A stretch of DNA of 64,000 nucleotides, from contig NZ_JAAATZ010000001.1 of assembly GCF_010119235.1 (NCBI RefSeq), positions 1,642,501 to 1,706,500 on the forward strand, written 5' to 3'. Below, one piece after another: positions 33,301 through 39,900 of the stretch. Source of the DNA: Flavobacterium phycosphaerae. Lineage in GTDB: Bacteria; Bacteroidota; Bacteroidia; Flavobacteriales; Flavobacteriaceae. Positions within the stretch are counted from its first letter, which is position 1; every line of letters starts with the position of its first letter. A program made the translations under genes and the position numbers. Below the pieces are notes generated by a model. The model ran no database searches, was not told where the DNA came from, and saw only the letters and a list, made by a program, of their open reading frames with translations.

Positions 33301-35923
33301 AACAGTTGTTTCTGCACAATATTATTCACCAACTACAAACGTGACTAATACTGTAACTGTAAGATTAGTTGATCATGCAACTGGAACCCAAATTGGTTCT
33401 AATTTAGTATTGTCAATTGTTCAAGGTGCTACCGCTGGTTGGTACACTATGGACTTGAACTTACCGGTTACTGCCGGTACAACTTACCGTTTATTGGCAG
33501 GTTTCTCTCAATCTGTAAACAGAATTGCTACAGGTGTTAACTATGCATCATCTACTTATAACAATATGGCACCATTAGGTACTATTACAAGTGGTTATGA
33601 TAGTGGAGTAAGCTCTACTACGTATAGTTATTTCCATAACATCTCTGTGTCTGCTGGTTGTTCTTCAGCCAGAACGATGGTTACTGCTACAGTAACTGCA
33701 CCACCTGCATTAACATTAAGCAGCTCTACTGCTTCTATTTGTGCTGGTCAGACTTCAGGTTTAGTAACTGTTACTTCTCCTGTTCCAACAACAGTTTATG
33801 ATACTTATACTTGGAGCCCGGCTACAGGTGTTAGCGGAAATGCTGCGGATGGTTATACCTTTAACCCTTCAGTATCTACGGCTTATACTTTAACTGCTTC
33901 TCAAAGTTCAGGTGATTTATGTTCTACTACTACTGCTTTCTCAGTAACCGTAAACCCACTGCCTCAAGCAGTTACTGTTACTCCTGCAAACAGTACAGTT
34001 TGTGCTAATTCAGCTGCGGTATTGTTAACTGCTACTCAAGGTACTGATGTTACAGTTCTTTCTGAGAACTTCAATACTAATGCTCCTACATGGACAATTA
34101 ATGGTACTTCTACAAACTCAGCATCTAACTTTGCTTATCAAACTTCTCCTTACACTTACAGCAGTACAGTATACTCTACCGCTAATGGAGGTAAATTTGC
34201 AATGGCTAATGCTGATACCGGAGGTTCTGGTTCAACTACTACTACTACATTGACTTCACCGTCATTCAGTTTAGTTGGTTTACCTAATGCATCATTAACT
34301 TTCGAGCATTATTACAGATTCTGGTCAAGTGGTGATACTACTGTTAAATTAGAAATCTCTACTAACGGTGGTTCAACTTGGTCTCAATTAGTAGACTACA
34401 AAGGAACAACAGTAGGTACTTCTACAGCTCCGGCTGCAGCAACGGTAAGCTTAAATGCTTATGTTGGTCAATCTAATGTTAAAATTAGATATAACTATGT
34501 GTCAACTTGGGGTTACTACTGGGTGATTGATAATGTTAAAGTTGCTTCAGTTCCTGGAACTGAAACTGTAACTTGGACTTCATCAGAACCTAACAGCTTT
34601 ACTAATGCTGCCGGTACTACTACAGCTAATACAGCTACAGGTGCAACTACTTATGTAAAAACAGCTTCATCAGCTACATATACTGCTACAGCTACAACTG
34701 CTGCAGGATGTACTAATGTTGGTTCAACTACATTAACAGTTAATCCATTACCAACAGCTAGTATCTCTGGTACTGCTACAGTTTGTCAGGGAGATGCTCA
34801 ACCATCAGTTACCTTCACAGGAGCTAACGGAACAGCACCTTATACATTCACTTATACACTTAACGGTGGTTCTAATCAAACGATTACAACTACATCAGGT
34901 AACAGTGTGTCATTGTCTGCTCCAACAACTGCTGCAGGTGCATTTACTTATGCTTTAGTAAGTGTTACAGATTCAAGCTCTACAGCTTGTTCTCAAGCAC
35001 AAACAGGTTCAGCGGTAATTACAGTTAACGCTACTACAAGCAGCTCACAATCGGTTACAGCTTGTGACAGCTACTTATGGTCAGTTAACGGTACTACTTA
35101 TACAACAAGCGGAACTTACACTTTTGTAGGTACTAATGCTAGTGGTTGTACAGATACTAAAACATTAGTATTAACAATCAATAATAGTACAGCATCTACT
35201 GAAACAGTAACTTCTCCAACTTGTGGTACTTACACTTGGGCTGTGAATGGTGTTACTTATACTTCTTCAGGAACGTATACTTACACTTCAACAAATGCTT
35301 CTGGTTGTCCTGATGTGAAAACATTAGTATTAACTATCAACCCATGTGAATCAGTAGTTACAGTTACAGCTAACATTGAAGGTTACTATGATGCTTCGAC
35401 TCATGCTATGCGTCCGGTATTAGCTAACCAAGGTGTTGGTTCTAGTTCAACTAATGTGGATGAGATTACAGTAGAATTACACGATGCCAGTACTTATGAT
35501 TTAGTTGCTACAGCTACAGCTATGCTACAAACAAATGGTACGGCAGTAGCTACTTATAGCTCTTCACCAAGTGGTTCATTCTACGTAGTAGTTAAACATA
35601 GAAATTCAATGGAAACATGGAGTGCAAACCCAGTAACTGTTGGTGCTACACCGGCTACTTACAATTTCACTGACGCAGCTTCTAAAGCTTACGGTAACAA
35701 CATGAAAATGTTAGAATCAGGAGTTTACGGAATCTTCTCAGGAGATGTTAATCAGGATGGATTTATCGAAATTCAAGACTATGCACCACTAGATACTGAT
35801 AGTGCTAATGGAGCTGAAGGTTACAATGTAACTGACTTGAACGGAGATGGATTCGTAGAAATTCAGGATTATCCTTTCTTGGATGACAACTCTGCCTCTG
35901 GTGTTGAATTATTACGTCCATAA
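24347..35923 (+). CDS. Giant surface protein B, main part (beta-helix, Ig-like and dockerin-like domains)
   Basis: About 3858 codons continuing the N-terminal part after a one-base frameshift; the first in-frame initiator (TTG 24419) is not a natural start. Order: right-handed beta-helix of Asn/Thr/Ser-rich turns (24347-26950); then many Ig-like domains ending in NPLP. Several hosts carry insertions: three YTAAEL modules (about 27360-27950, 28725-29260, 30035-30580), a jelly-roll-like module (34050-34550) and a DUF4082-like module (33200-33650). A GEVED domain lies at about 32285-32710 and two CDSY/CGTY repeats at 35040-35345. The C-terminus has two dockerin-type loops, DVNQDGFIEIQD and DLNGDGFVEIQD. 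No T9SS sorting domain is visible. Confidence 0.8.
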   Translation, partial: DYTNLTTAFAAINANGLAGDVELQLITGYPAAAETYPIASSTASAAGAYTIKVYPTVSGLSITSANTTGTLNLNGAGNLTFDGRVNQTGSTADLIIANTNAGTSYAVQFINDAKNNTLQYCNVRSVNTSTTSGTIVFSTAATGTTGNDNNTITNCDITSGATNALNAIYSAGTSVAIDNSGNSITNNTISNYFGASTASNGIFVASNSSAWTITGNKFFQTATRTATTGTQNRAIQILTSSGGGYTVSNNTIGFANAAGTGVTTYAGAVTNRFVGIEITANTTAASSIQGNTISGFSITSSSGGSATGPVFGGIMVLGGSVNVGTTTGNTIGAASGTGAVTVTGSTTGFFVTGIYTATTSGGTSTIQNNVVSSITATGTTAAVAPTFAGVQATGSGIFTISSNTIGGSTANAIALGTSGTTTATLSAIGVQSASTGTPININSNTVDNVTNNSTGSSSLLYGIYYTGSTSAVTVNMNSNTVRNNSLKAGTFVGVYDNNGAFSSTTVVNVNNNTVNTNTATGTAAATTMYGVRGVTSTYTYSGNVIRDMSVSANASTFTSSLFGISNASSPVGEAVTNNQVYNLSIAGANTSTSNAITGIVANTSSSSTRSMSGNAIYSLSFANTSTGSATLIGLSSGAGGTVTVFKNKIYDLSAVGAASVVTGLAITSGTTVTAYNNLIGNLTSTTANLANAINGINISGGTTVNAYYNTVRIAGSSSGALFGSSAINASSTPTVNLRNNIFANASSTTGAGLAAAYRRSSTTLTTYASTSNNNLFSGSTIFTDGTNTDATIAAFKTRATPRDAASVSATPPFLSTTGSDATFLHVDTTVATQIESGGATIATFTDDYDGDTRNATTPDIGADEFTGTPAAVVVINSVAASPTGNACTASSRTITANITAGGNDITSVTLNYSFNGVAQTPITMTGGTLTAGTTSDFTGTIPAATSPTNANVTWNVTAVDPITTQVTTGTAYADEPLLGYTAAATASLSTVCSATPTVLTATLTKTGTTSLGTGASTSSTSGGSMFPGNWGGAKTQYIIKASELTAAGLSAGPITSLAFEATTAFSGYEGFALNIGHTSATVAALPLITSGLTQVYSGSGTNGAYATTVGVNTLTFSSSFTWNGTSNIVLSFCWAKNPTATSTTSTTVKVDSPGFTCTAYGQKDSTVAATMCPFSAAADFGTSGTGTSRPKFTFAGVVAAPITSVSWSDGTNTYSGNNASVSPTVDPTSYTGTITSSGCTINTNAVSVSVNPLPTAPTSSNSPSTQCGTLVPTVEVSDPNAFTTPTFKWYADNTTTTALQTSTSTTYTSTVASSRSFWVSVVNPTTGCESARTEVQVVVNTAPTITVSPGATGTVCQNGTISLGASSTGDYLYSWTANTPTGSGIATSLNGASVDVTPSGTGPYTYTVTGVGQNADLGCSNTNTIVVTITPAPVLSVATPAAICSGASTTLTALQSVIGAGFATIGTGTSLTSATAQPTAFCNRWPSYRMQTVYTAAELTAAGLTAGNITSMAYDITTLGDGATNSGFTVKIGSTTSSTLSGDFVSTTGFTTVYPSQTYTHTATGLQTINFSTPYSWNGTSNIIVEVIHNGADATNNSITYYTATTGNTVAYTSTASTNAASFSNQRLNVKFGGQAQTLAAGSLTYAWDTVPSTSLGATGNVLTVSPSTTTVYRASGYDSASACTGIKDVTVTVNPLPTAPTTSNSPSTQCGNGVPTVAVADPNGFTTPTFKWYTVSTNGTAVQSSTSTTYTSSISTSTTFYVSVVNPTTGCESARTMVQADVTAPFAIAPTASTNAICLSSTVDLSETAGNYPTYTWTASPAAGSGIATSLNGASQTITPTAAGTYVYTLTGSGNGCVNSSTVSVVVTAYPGVPTVNATPTTLCNDGISTLTAASAGSGNVTIGTQSTTEFGGGVYRNGFGTGDFRHQLIYTAAELQAAGITGGNLTSITFNVTSVGSGSANNYTIKLGAATSSTATTGFQSPTLTTVYTASTYTAVSGNNVHTFTTPYTWNGTSDLLVDICYNISSTGGSSTLAATTPSALRNTNLLGSSGACTATTGGTTYANRPLATFGVSNPCTTCVWSPSTDLYTDAAATTPYTGGGAAKVYSKPTATRTYVARAYAAANSACYNDSANLTVTQNGITIAAITGGATSACLTAPATIDFDNATEGVEWTSSNPAVATIDANGVVTVLTAGSTVIGARIVDTVLGCTSYAPNTVTLNVYSTVTVTSQPIAQSIVPGGDASFSIIASGSINTTGSYQWYSSADNVNFTALVNSTTEDPTPYTNVTTATLNITAATTALNGLYYRCTVAGYAPCTTSVDSDSAQLSVQLLSVSNPANQTACTNPGTATFTVTTTGPTPDAILWQVDSGSGFQEGVFIEESTVISGVSFTDVNTTSLGVVGLTTAQNTWKFRAVAVISDPETFVTSGQATITVFAAPAVTTQPTNQTACGTGSTVIFSTNGSNTTGYSWQYSANGTDWSAVANDTPANVTYANASTSALSVTTTSATVTTGTYYYRAVLNGVSPCLAVNSDPAQLLFNVPTIDTNPVAASVSGLIGSTATFTVATSVSSPTYQWQYSTNGTTGWTSVANNTPTGVLYTNATSASLGVAISGNTAASANNRFYRALVTSGGCPVTSTAAELTITNYCTSIPTSNDGLGITTAVVGTTSFTVPDVTFQDNTATTGLSFTQLATVPVSLTFATGFTYNSNIWIDFNDDLVFDSSELLKSAESLSTNPTTLDMTFTMPLGATIGTHRMRIGTADSGQATPNPCFSGSFGVTLDFAVTVTAAPTCSVVDAGTITASSTTACETGSVSLTAAGYTTAVTGTSFQWYQSLNGIDFTVVDGATESSYTSGFLTTTTYFKLRMNCATTESFDDSNVITFTVNHPTVTASNGASRCGTGTVDLTATGSAGTSLAWFTSPTGGTAIGTGSPFTTPTITATTDYYVEALIGAGSASGLGKDATAIPETTGASAERGIVFTATNTGTVVSAQYYSPTTNVTNTVTVRLVDHATGTQIGSNLVLSIVQGATAGWYTMDLNLPVTAGTTYRLLAGFSQSVNRIATGVNYASSTYNNMAPLGTITSGYDSGVSSTTYSYFHNISVSAGCSSARTMVTATVTAPPALTLSSSTASICAGQTSGLVTVTSPVPTTVYDTYTWSPATGVSGNAADGYTFNPSVSTAYTLTASQSSGDLCSTTTAFSVTVNPLPQAVTVTPANSTVCANSAAVLLTATQGTDVTVLSENFNTNAPTWTINGTSTNSASNFAYQTSPYTYSSTVYSTANGGKFAMANADTGGSGSTTTTTLTSPSFSLVGLPNASLTFEHYYRFWSSGDTTVKLEISTNGGSTWSQLVDYKGTTVGTSTAPAAATVSLNAYVGQSNVKIRYNYVSTWGYYWVIDNVKVASVPGTETVTWTSSEPNSFTNAAGTTTANTATGATTYVKTASSATYTATATTAAGCTNVGSTTLTVNPLPTASISGTATVCQGDAQPSVTFTGANGTAPYTFTYTLNGGSNQTITTTSGNSVSLSAPTTAAGAFTYALVSVTDSSSTACSQAQTGSAVITVNATTSSSQSVTACDSYLWSVNGTTYTTSGTYTFVGTNASGCTDTKTLVLTINNSTASTETVTSPTCGTYTWAVNGVTYTSSGTYTYTSTNASGCPDVKTLVLTINPCESVVTVTANIEGYYDASTHAMRPVLANQGVGSSSTNVDEITVELHDASTYDLVATATAMLQTNGTAVATYSSSPSGSFYVVVKHRNSMETWSANPVTVGATPATYNFTDAASKAYGNNMKMLESGVYGIFSGDVNQDGFIEIQDYAPLDTDSANGAEGYNVTDLNGDGFVEIQDYPFLDDNSASGVELLRP
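35744..35869 (+). other. Two dockerin-type calcium loops at the end of protein B
   Basis: Codons 35744-35779 give DVNQDGFIEIQD and 35834-35869 give DLNGDGFVEIQD. Both have D/N/D/D at loop positions 1, 3, 5 and 12, as in dockerin and EF-hand calcium sites, and are spaced like a dockerin duplicate. Confidence 0.75.
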
Positions 35924-35962
35924 GAACCGATGAATCTAAATAAATTTAAAACAATTAATAAT

Positions 35963-38900
35963 ATGAAAAAATCAATTAAAAGCACGTGTTGCAAATTTGG
36001 ATTGATGCTTTTCCTTGCGATGTATTCCATCGCAGGGAAAGCTCAAGCTGTTGTAGGCGCACAATTCGCTATGGGTATTTCGACGGCCTCGGCCACGACC
36101 AATACCATGGATGTGAATTTGACACTTACTGTTGTTGGTCCTACTGCGGGAATGAGATTTTCGGCATTTTCCACTAGTATCAACTTTAATACTGCCATTA
36201 TTAATGGTGGTACCATAAGTGCGGCTTATGTGGCAAATACTAAGAGTGAGTTAGTGTCGTCTTTACCAGCTAATCCGCTTATTTTAACCACAGCCGGAAG
36301 TATTCGTCTTACTACTGCCAACATGCCTACACCTGTAGATATGCCACAGGGTACTGTAGTAAGTCTTGGTACTTGGAGAATTACCAATACCCAGCCTTGG
36401 GCTGCCGGTAATGCCAATTTATGGTTGCAAAATGTTTTAGCAACTGGTAAAACAAACTCAGGGGTTAATGCTCAGCCTTTTGGTGGAGGAAGTACTTTTA
36501 CTTACCTTACTACAACAGGTAACCCAGGACCTGGTCTTGTTTTGAGTCACTCTTCAGCGGCTCCATACAGTTTAACCGTAGGACAAACTTGTGCTACTTC
36601 AGGTTCTGCTAGTGTAACTAATGCCGCTTGTTTTGGTGGTACAGGTTCAGCTACTATTACTTTATCTCCGGCGCCTTCAGTAACTGCGGTTACTTACACA
36701 GGAGCGGGTTCAGGGTCAGCTACTTTAACAGCAGGTGGTGCTTTCACTATCTCCGGTTTAGCTGCAGGTACTTATTCAGTAGTAGTGTCTAATGAAGGTT
36801 GTGGTAATATAACAGTTCCTGTTACCGTTACTGAGCCAGCATTACAAACTAGTTCAACTACAGCTGCCGCTTGCGGTACGTATACTTGGTCAGCCGGAAA
36901 CGGAGCTACGTATACAGCATCAGGTGACTATACGTATACTGATAACTCAGGTGCTTGTCCTGTGGAAAGAACACTTCATTTAACTATTACTCCGGCTACA
37001 AGTAATACTACTACAGCTTCGGCTTGTGGTACTTACCACTGGGGAGTTAATGATGTAGACTATACAGCATCAGGTACTTATACTGAAGAGCGTGATTGTC
37101 ATACTGAAATTTTAGTGTTGACTATTACTCCTTCATCTGAGCACACTACTACTATTTCACAATGTGGTAGCTATACTTGGCCAAACACTGGTCTATCATA
37201 TTCAGCTTCTGGAACGTACACAGGTACTACAACCAATTGTGTTACTGAGAAGTTAGTCTTGACTATTACGCCAAATACTACTAACACTACTACAGCTTCA
37301 GCTTGTGGTAGCTATACTTGGTCAGTTAATGATCAAACTTATAGTGCTTCAGGAAGTTACTCAGTAGTTAGCGGATGTCATACAGAAGTATTGAATTTAA
37401 CAATCACTACTTTTGGTATTACAACTCAACCGGTTGCTACTAATATCTGTAGTACAGTAGGTTCAACAGCTAGCTTAACTGTAGCTGCTAATGCTACTGC
37501 ATCAGGTTACACTTGGCAGTACAGAGTGCCAACGGCTACTAATCCTAACCCGGCTTGGGTTAGCATCACTGCCAACTCTGCTGCTTACTCAGGTGTTGAT
37601 ACCAATACATTAACAATAACTAAAACTTCTGCGTTACCGGTTAAAGGAACTCAGTACAGAGTAATTGTTAATGGTGCTTGTGGAACTGCTGAGTCAAATG
37701 CTGTAGTGGTTACTATCCTATCAACAATCAAAGCAGGTTCTATCACAGTTCCTTCTACTAATGTATGTATCGGAAGTGATCTTACTTTCACTTTGACTAA
37801 CTATGCAGCTACTTCATTCCAATGGCAGTCTTCTCCATTCTCAAGCGGAACAGCACCAGGTGTGTTTACTGATATTGATGGAGCTACAGGAACAACTTAT
37901 ACGCTTACTAACGCTCAGTTGAACTCAAACCGTTCTTACCGAGTAGTGGCTTATAACGCTTGTAACAATACTACAGCTATTTCAGCTACTAAAACAATCA
38001 CTGTAAATCCTCTATCAGTAGCAGGTACTATTACAGTTGGTGGTGGAACAATCTGTGAAGGTGGTTCAGGAAGTTTAAAAATTGCTGGTTATGTTGGAAA
38101 AATCCAATGGGAGTATTCAGAAGACGGTGTGAACTATTTTGCTGCACCAAAAGCTTCAGCAATTCCGGTAGGATTACCTTTCAGCACTACTTCTACTAGT
38201 AGTACAGCTACTAGCTATGTACCAACTAACATGACAGTTGATTTATATTTCAGAGCAAAAGTAACCAGCGGAGCTTGTTCTTCAGCTTATACTGCGCCTG
38301 TTCAATACATAATCGGAACTGAAGCTATTGTTGGAACTATTGCAGGAGGAACAACAGTTTGTCCTACAACCGGAACTACTTTAACATTGTCAAATGCTAC
38401 AGGTACTATCACTTGGGAAAAATCAACTAACTATGCTACTGCGGCTCCAACTTGGACAGCAACTACTAACCATAGCTTAGTTTACCCAACTGGTAACTTA
38501 ACACTTTCTACAGCTTACAGAGCTAAAGTAACTATCGGAACTTGTTCTACAGTATACAGCGATTTAGCGTACGTGCTTGTTGTGGCTAAACCAGTGGCTA
38601 AAACTGTAGTGCCTAACACTACTTCTCCAACAGGAAAAACTGCTTTAACAGCTATCTGTGTTGATAGTGATATTAAAGTATTAACTATTGGTTCAGGTTA
38701 TGTTGGAAATATCCAATGGCAGACTTCAACTTCATCAGCTACAACTGGATTCACAGATATCGCTGGTGCTAACCAAGTAAGTTATACTGTAACTGACCCT
38801 GTAGTAGGCGTAAACTACTTCAGAGCTACATTCACTAACAGTTGTGGTGTTACAGTTAACGGTGTTGCCGTTGCGGTATACTACAAAGATTGTACTCCGG

Positions 38901-39166
38901 CTAAAGTTTCAACTGCAGTACCATTTGCAGTAGTAGCTTATCCAAACCCATACAGTGATAACTTCCACTTAAACTTGACTACATCAAGTGAAGAAAGAGT
39001 AGGAGTATCTATCTATGACATGACAGGAAAATTACTTGATAAGAGAGAAGTTGGAGCTACAGAAGCTTCAGAATTATCTATCGGTGACCGTTTCGCGTCA
39101 GGAGTTTACAACGTTGTGGTAACACAAGGAAGTGAAGTGAAAACACTTCGTGTAGTTAAAAGATAA
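35963..39166 (+). CDS. T9SS-exported surface protein C with cohesin/CBM-like and SprB-type domains
   Basis: 1067 aa from ATG 35963 (MKKSIKSTCC; an in-frame ATG at 35930 is also possible). Seen: signal peptide (LMLFLAMYSIAGKAQA); a beta-sandwich (about 30-195, FSAFSTSINFNTAIINGGTI, VVSLGTWRITN) that resembles cohesin/CBM folds; an SprB-type repeat (about 205-290, GLAAGTYSVVVSNEGCGN); four CGTYTW repeats of about 40 aa (36865-37408); several Ig-like domains; and a type A T9SS sorting domain starting VVAYPNPYSDNF and ending LRVVKR. It follows protein B by 39 bp with no terminator between, so the two are likely cotranscribed. The cohesin assignment is inferred from pattern, not homology search. 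Confidence 0.85.
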   Translation: MKKSIKSTCCKFGLMLFLAMYSIAGKAQAVVGAQFAMGISTASATTNTMDVNLTLTVVGPTAGMRFSAFSTSINFNTAIINGGTISAAYVANTKSELVSSLPANPLILTTAGSIRLTTANMPTPVDMPQGTVVSLGTWRITNTQPWAAGNANLWLQNVLATGKTNSGVNAQPFGGGSTFTYLTTTGNPGPGLVLSHSSAAPYSLTVGQTCATSGSASVTNAACFGGTGSATITLSPAPSVTAVTYTGAGSGSATLTAGGAFTISGLAAGTYSVVVSNEGCGNITVPVTVTEPALQTSSTTAAACGTYTWSAGNGATYTASGDYTYTDNSGACPVERTLHLTITPATSNTTTASACGTYHWGVNDVDYTASGTYTEERDCHTEILVLTITPSSEHTTTISQCGSYTWPNTGLSYSASGTYTGTTTNCVTEKLVLTITPNTTNTTTASACGSYTWSVNDQTYSASGSYSVVSGCHTEVLNLTITTFGITTQPVATNICSTVGSTASLTVAANATASGYTWQYRVPTATNPNPAWVSITANSAAYSGVDTNTLTITKTSALPVKGTQYRVIVNGACGTAESNAVVVTILSTIKAGSITVPSTNVCIGSDLTFTLTNYAATSFQWQSSPFSSGTAPGVFTDIDGATGTTYTLTNAQLNSNRSYRVVAYNACNNTTAISATKTITVNPLSVAGTITVGGGTICEGGSGSLKIAGYVGKIQWEYSEDGVNYFAAPKASAIPVGLPFSTTSTSSTATSYVPTNMTVDLYFRAKVTSGACSSAYTAPVQYIIGTEAIVGTIAGGTTVCPTTGTTLTLSNATGTITWEKSTNYATAAPTWTATTNHSLVYPTGNLTLSTAYRAKVTIGTCSTVYSDLAYVLVVAKPVAKTVVPNTTSPTGKTALTAICVDSDIKVLTIGSGYVGNIQWQTSTSSATTGFTDIAGANQVSYTVTDPVVGVNYFRATFTNSCGVTVNGVAVAVYYKDCTPAKVSTAVPFAVVAYPNPYSDNFHLNLTTSSEERVGVSIYDMTGKLLDKREVGATEASELSIGDRFASGVYNVVVTQGSEVKTLRVVKR
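36865..37408 (+). repeat. Four about 40-aa CGTYTW repeats in protein C
   Basis: Copies start with ACGTYTWSAG, ACGTYHWGVN, QCGSYTWPNT and ACGSYTWSVN; each continues with Y.ASG.Y and ends LTIT. Two related copies lie at 35040-35345 in protein B (CDSYLWSVNG, CGTYTWAVNG). Confidence 0.8.
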
Positions 39167-39188
39167 TTACATTAGATTCTAAAAATAG

Positions 39189-39220
39189 AAAGCCTCTCTG
39201 GAAACAGAGAGGCTTTTTTT
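39189..39220 (+). terminator. Terminator after surface protein C
   Basis: AAAGCCTCTCT (39189-39199) pairs with AGAGAGGCTTT (39206-39216), 6-nt loop, T-run to 39220. Confidence 0.9.
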
Positions 39221-39274
39221 ATGATACTAAATAAACTGTTTAACCCTCACACAAACAATATGAGGCCTCCATTG

Positions 39275-39463
39275 CCTGAAATCGAACCTGCACACTCCGA
39301 AATAGAACCTGCCGTTTCTGAAATCCAACCTGCTCTGCCTGAAATTCAACCTGCTCTGCCTGAAATTCAACCTGCACGCTCCGAAATCCGACCTGCCATG
39401 CCCGAAATCCAACCTGACGTGTCCGAAATCCAACCTGCCGCGTCCGAAATCCAACCTGCTACA
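39275..39463. repeat. 21-bp tandem repeat array, nine copies
   Basis: Nine uninterrupted 21-bp units: a conserved core around GAAATCCAACCTGC followed by 4-5 variable bases. On the + strand it lies in a frame beginning ATG 39221 and ending TAA 39466 that gives heptapeptides of the form (S/P)EIQPAx, where x is H, V, L, L, R, M, V, A, T. The - strand is open in two frames as well. The ATG directly follows the T-run of the previous terminator and no promoter is seen, so translation is doubtful; the array is the supported feature. Confidence 0.9.
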
Positions 39464-39579
39464 TAAAATACTAAATCTGCAATGAGAAGAAGAGTCACAG
39501 CAAATCCTATTGGCTCGTGCTCCGTGGAATTAGTAAAGAAAGGGGAAAGACTAAAACAAGATAAAAGATAAGACAAATA

Positions 39580-39611
39580 AAAAAGCCTTTAACGTGAGTT
39601 AAAGGCTTTTT
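39580..39611. terminator. Bidirectional terminator between the repeat array and the small - strand gene
   Basis: A perfect 14-bp stem, AAAAAGCCTTTAAC / GTTAAAGGCTTTTT, GTGA loop, T-run on either strand. It ends 2 bp from the stop of the - strand gene. Confidence 0.85.
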
Positions 39612-39612
39612 G

Positions 39613-39822
39613 TTATGCTTCTTTGTTTTTTAGTCGGTAAGTGTTAAAAACAAATAGTATACCTAAAATGACTAATAATATTAATTGACTGTTTATAGGT
39701 GCAGGTGGTGGGTCATTGTCTTCAAGTCCACCGCCTCCGGTCTCATCGCCTGGTTGCGCATACATCATGAAATCCGTCATCAGGATAAATGCTAGTAGGT
39801 AAAATTTAAAAAATTTCTTCAT
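39613..39822 (-). CDS. Small secreted/membrane protein with C-terminal anchor
   Basis: 69 aa. Seen: signal peptide (MKKFFKFYLLAFILMTDFMMYAQ), a short Gly/Asp/Pro-rich linker (GDETGGGGLEDNDPPPAPIN), one transmembrane helix (LILLVILGILFVFN) and a basic tail (RLKNKEA). Similar tiny proteins are common in Flavobacteriaceae. The PIN-helix-basic end resembles the tripartite shape of PID-CTERM/PEP-CTERM sorting signals, but no exosortase gene is in the window. The function is unknown. It is a single-gene unit with its own promoter and terminator. Confidence 0.75.
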   Translation of the reverse strand: MKKFFKFYLLAFILMTDFMMYAQPGDETGGGGLEDNDPPPAPINSQLILLVILGILFVFNTYRLKNKEA

Positions 39823-39843
39823 AGTGGGATTCTATTCGTATTG

Positions 39844-39851
39844 CAAATATA
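39844..39851 (-). promoter_or_regulatory. -7 promoter element of the small membrane-protein gene
   Basis: TATATTTG on the - strand matches TAnnTTTG, with TTT about 19 bp upstream, 22 bp before the ATG. Confidence 0.6.
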
Positions 39852-39900
39852 GCAATCATTTTCTAACTTAAAAGAAATGTAATGCTTATTTTACTGTTAT

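Noticed and set aside
39275..39463. The 21-bp array as a CRISPR
   Set aside because: Units are contiguous 21-bp tandem repeats with only 4-5 variable bases, no 25-40 bp spacers, and no cas genes nearby.
39221..39466. 81-residue frame over the 21-bp array as a gene
   Set aside because: Its ATG directly follows a terminator T-run, no promoter is visible, and the repeat is open in several frames on both strands, so the long frame is expected by composition.
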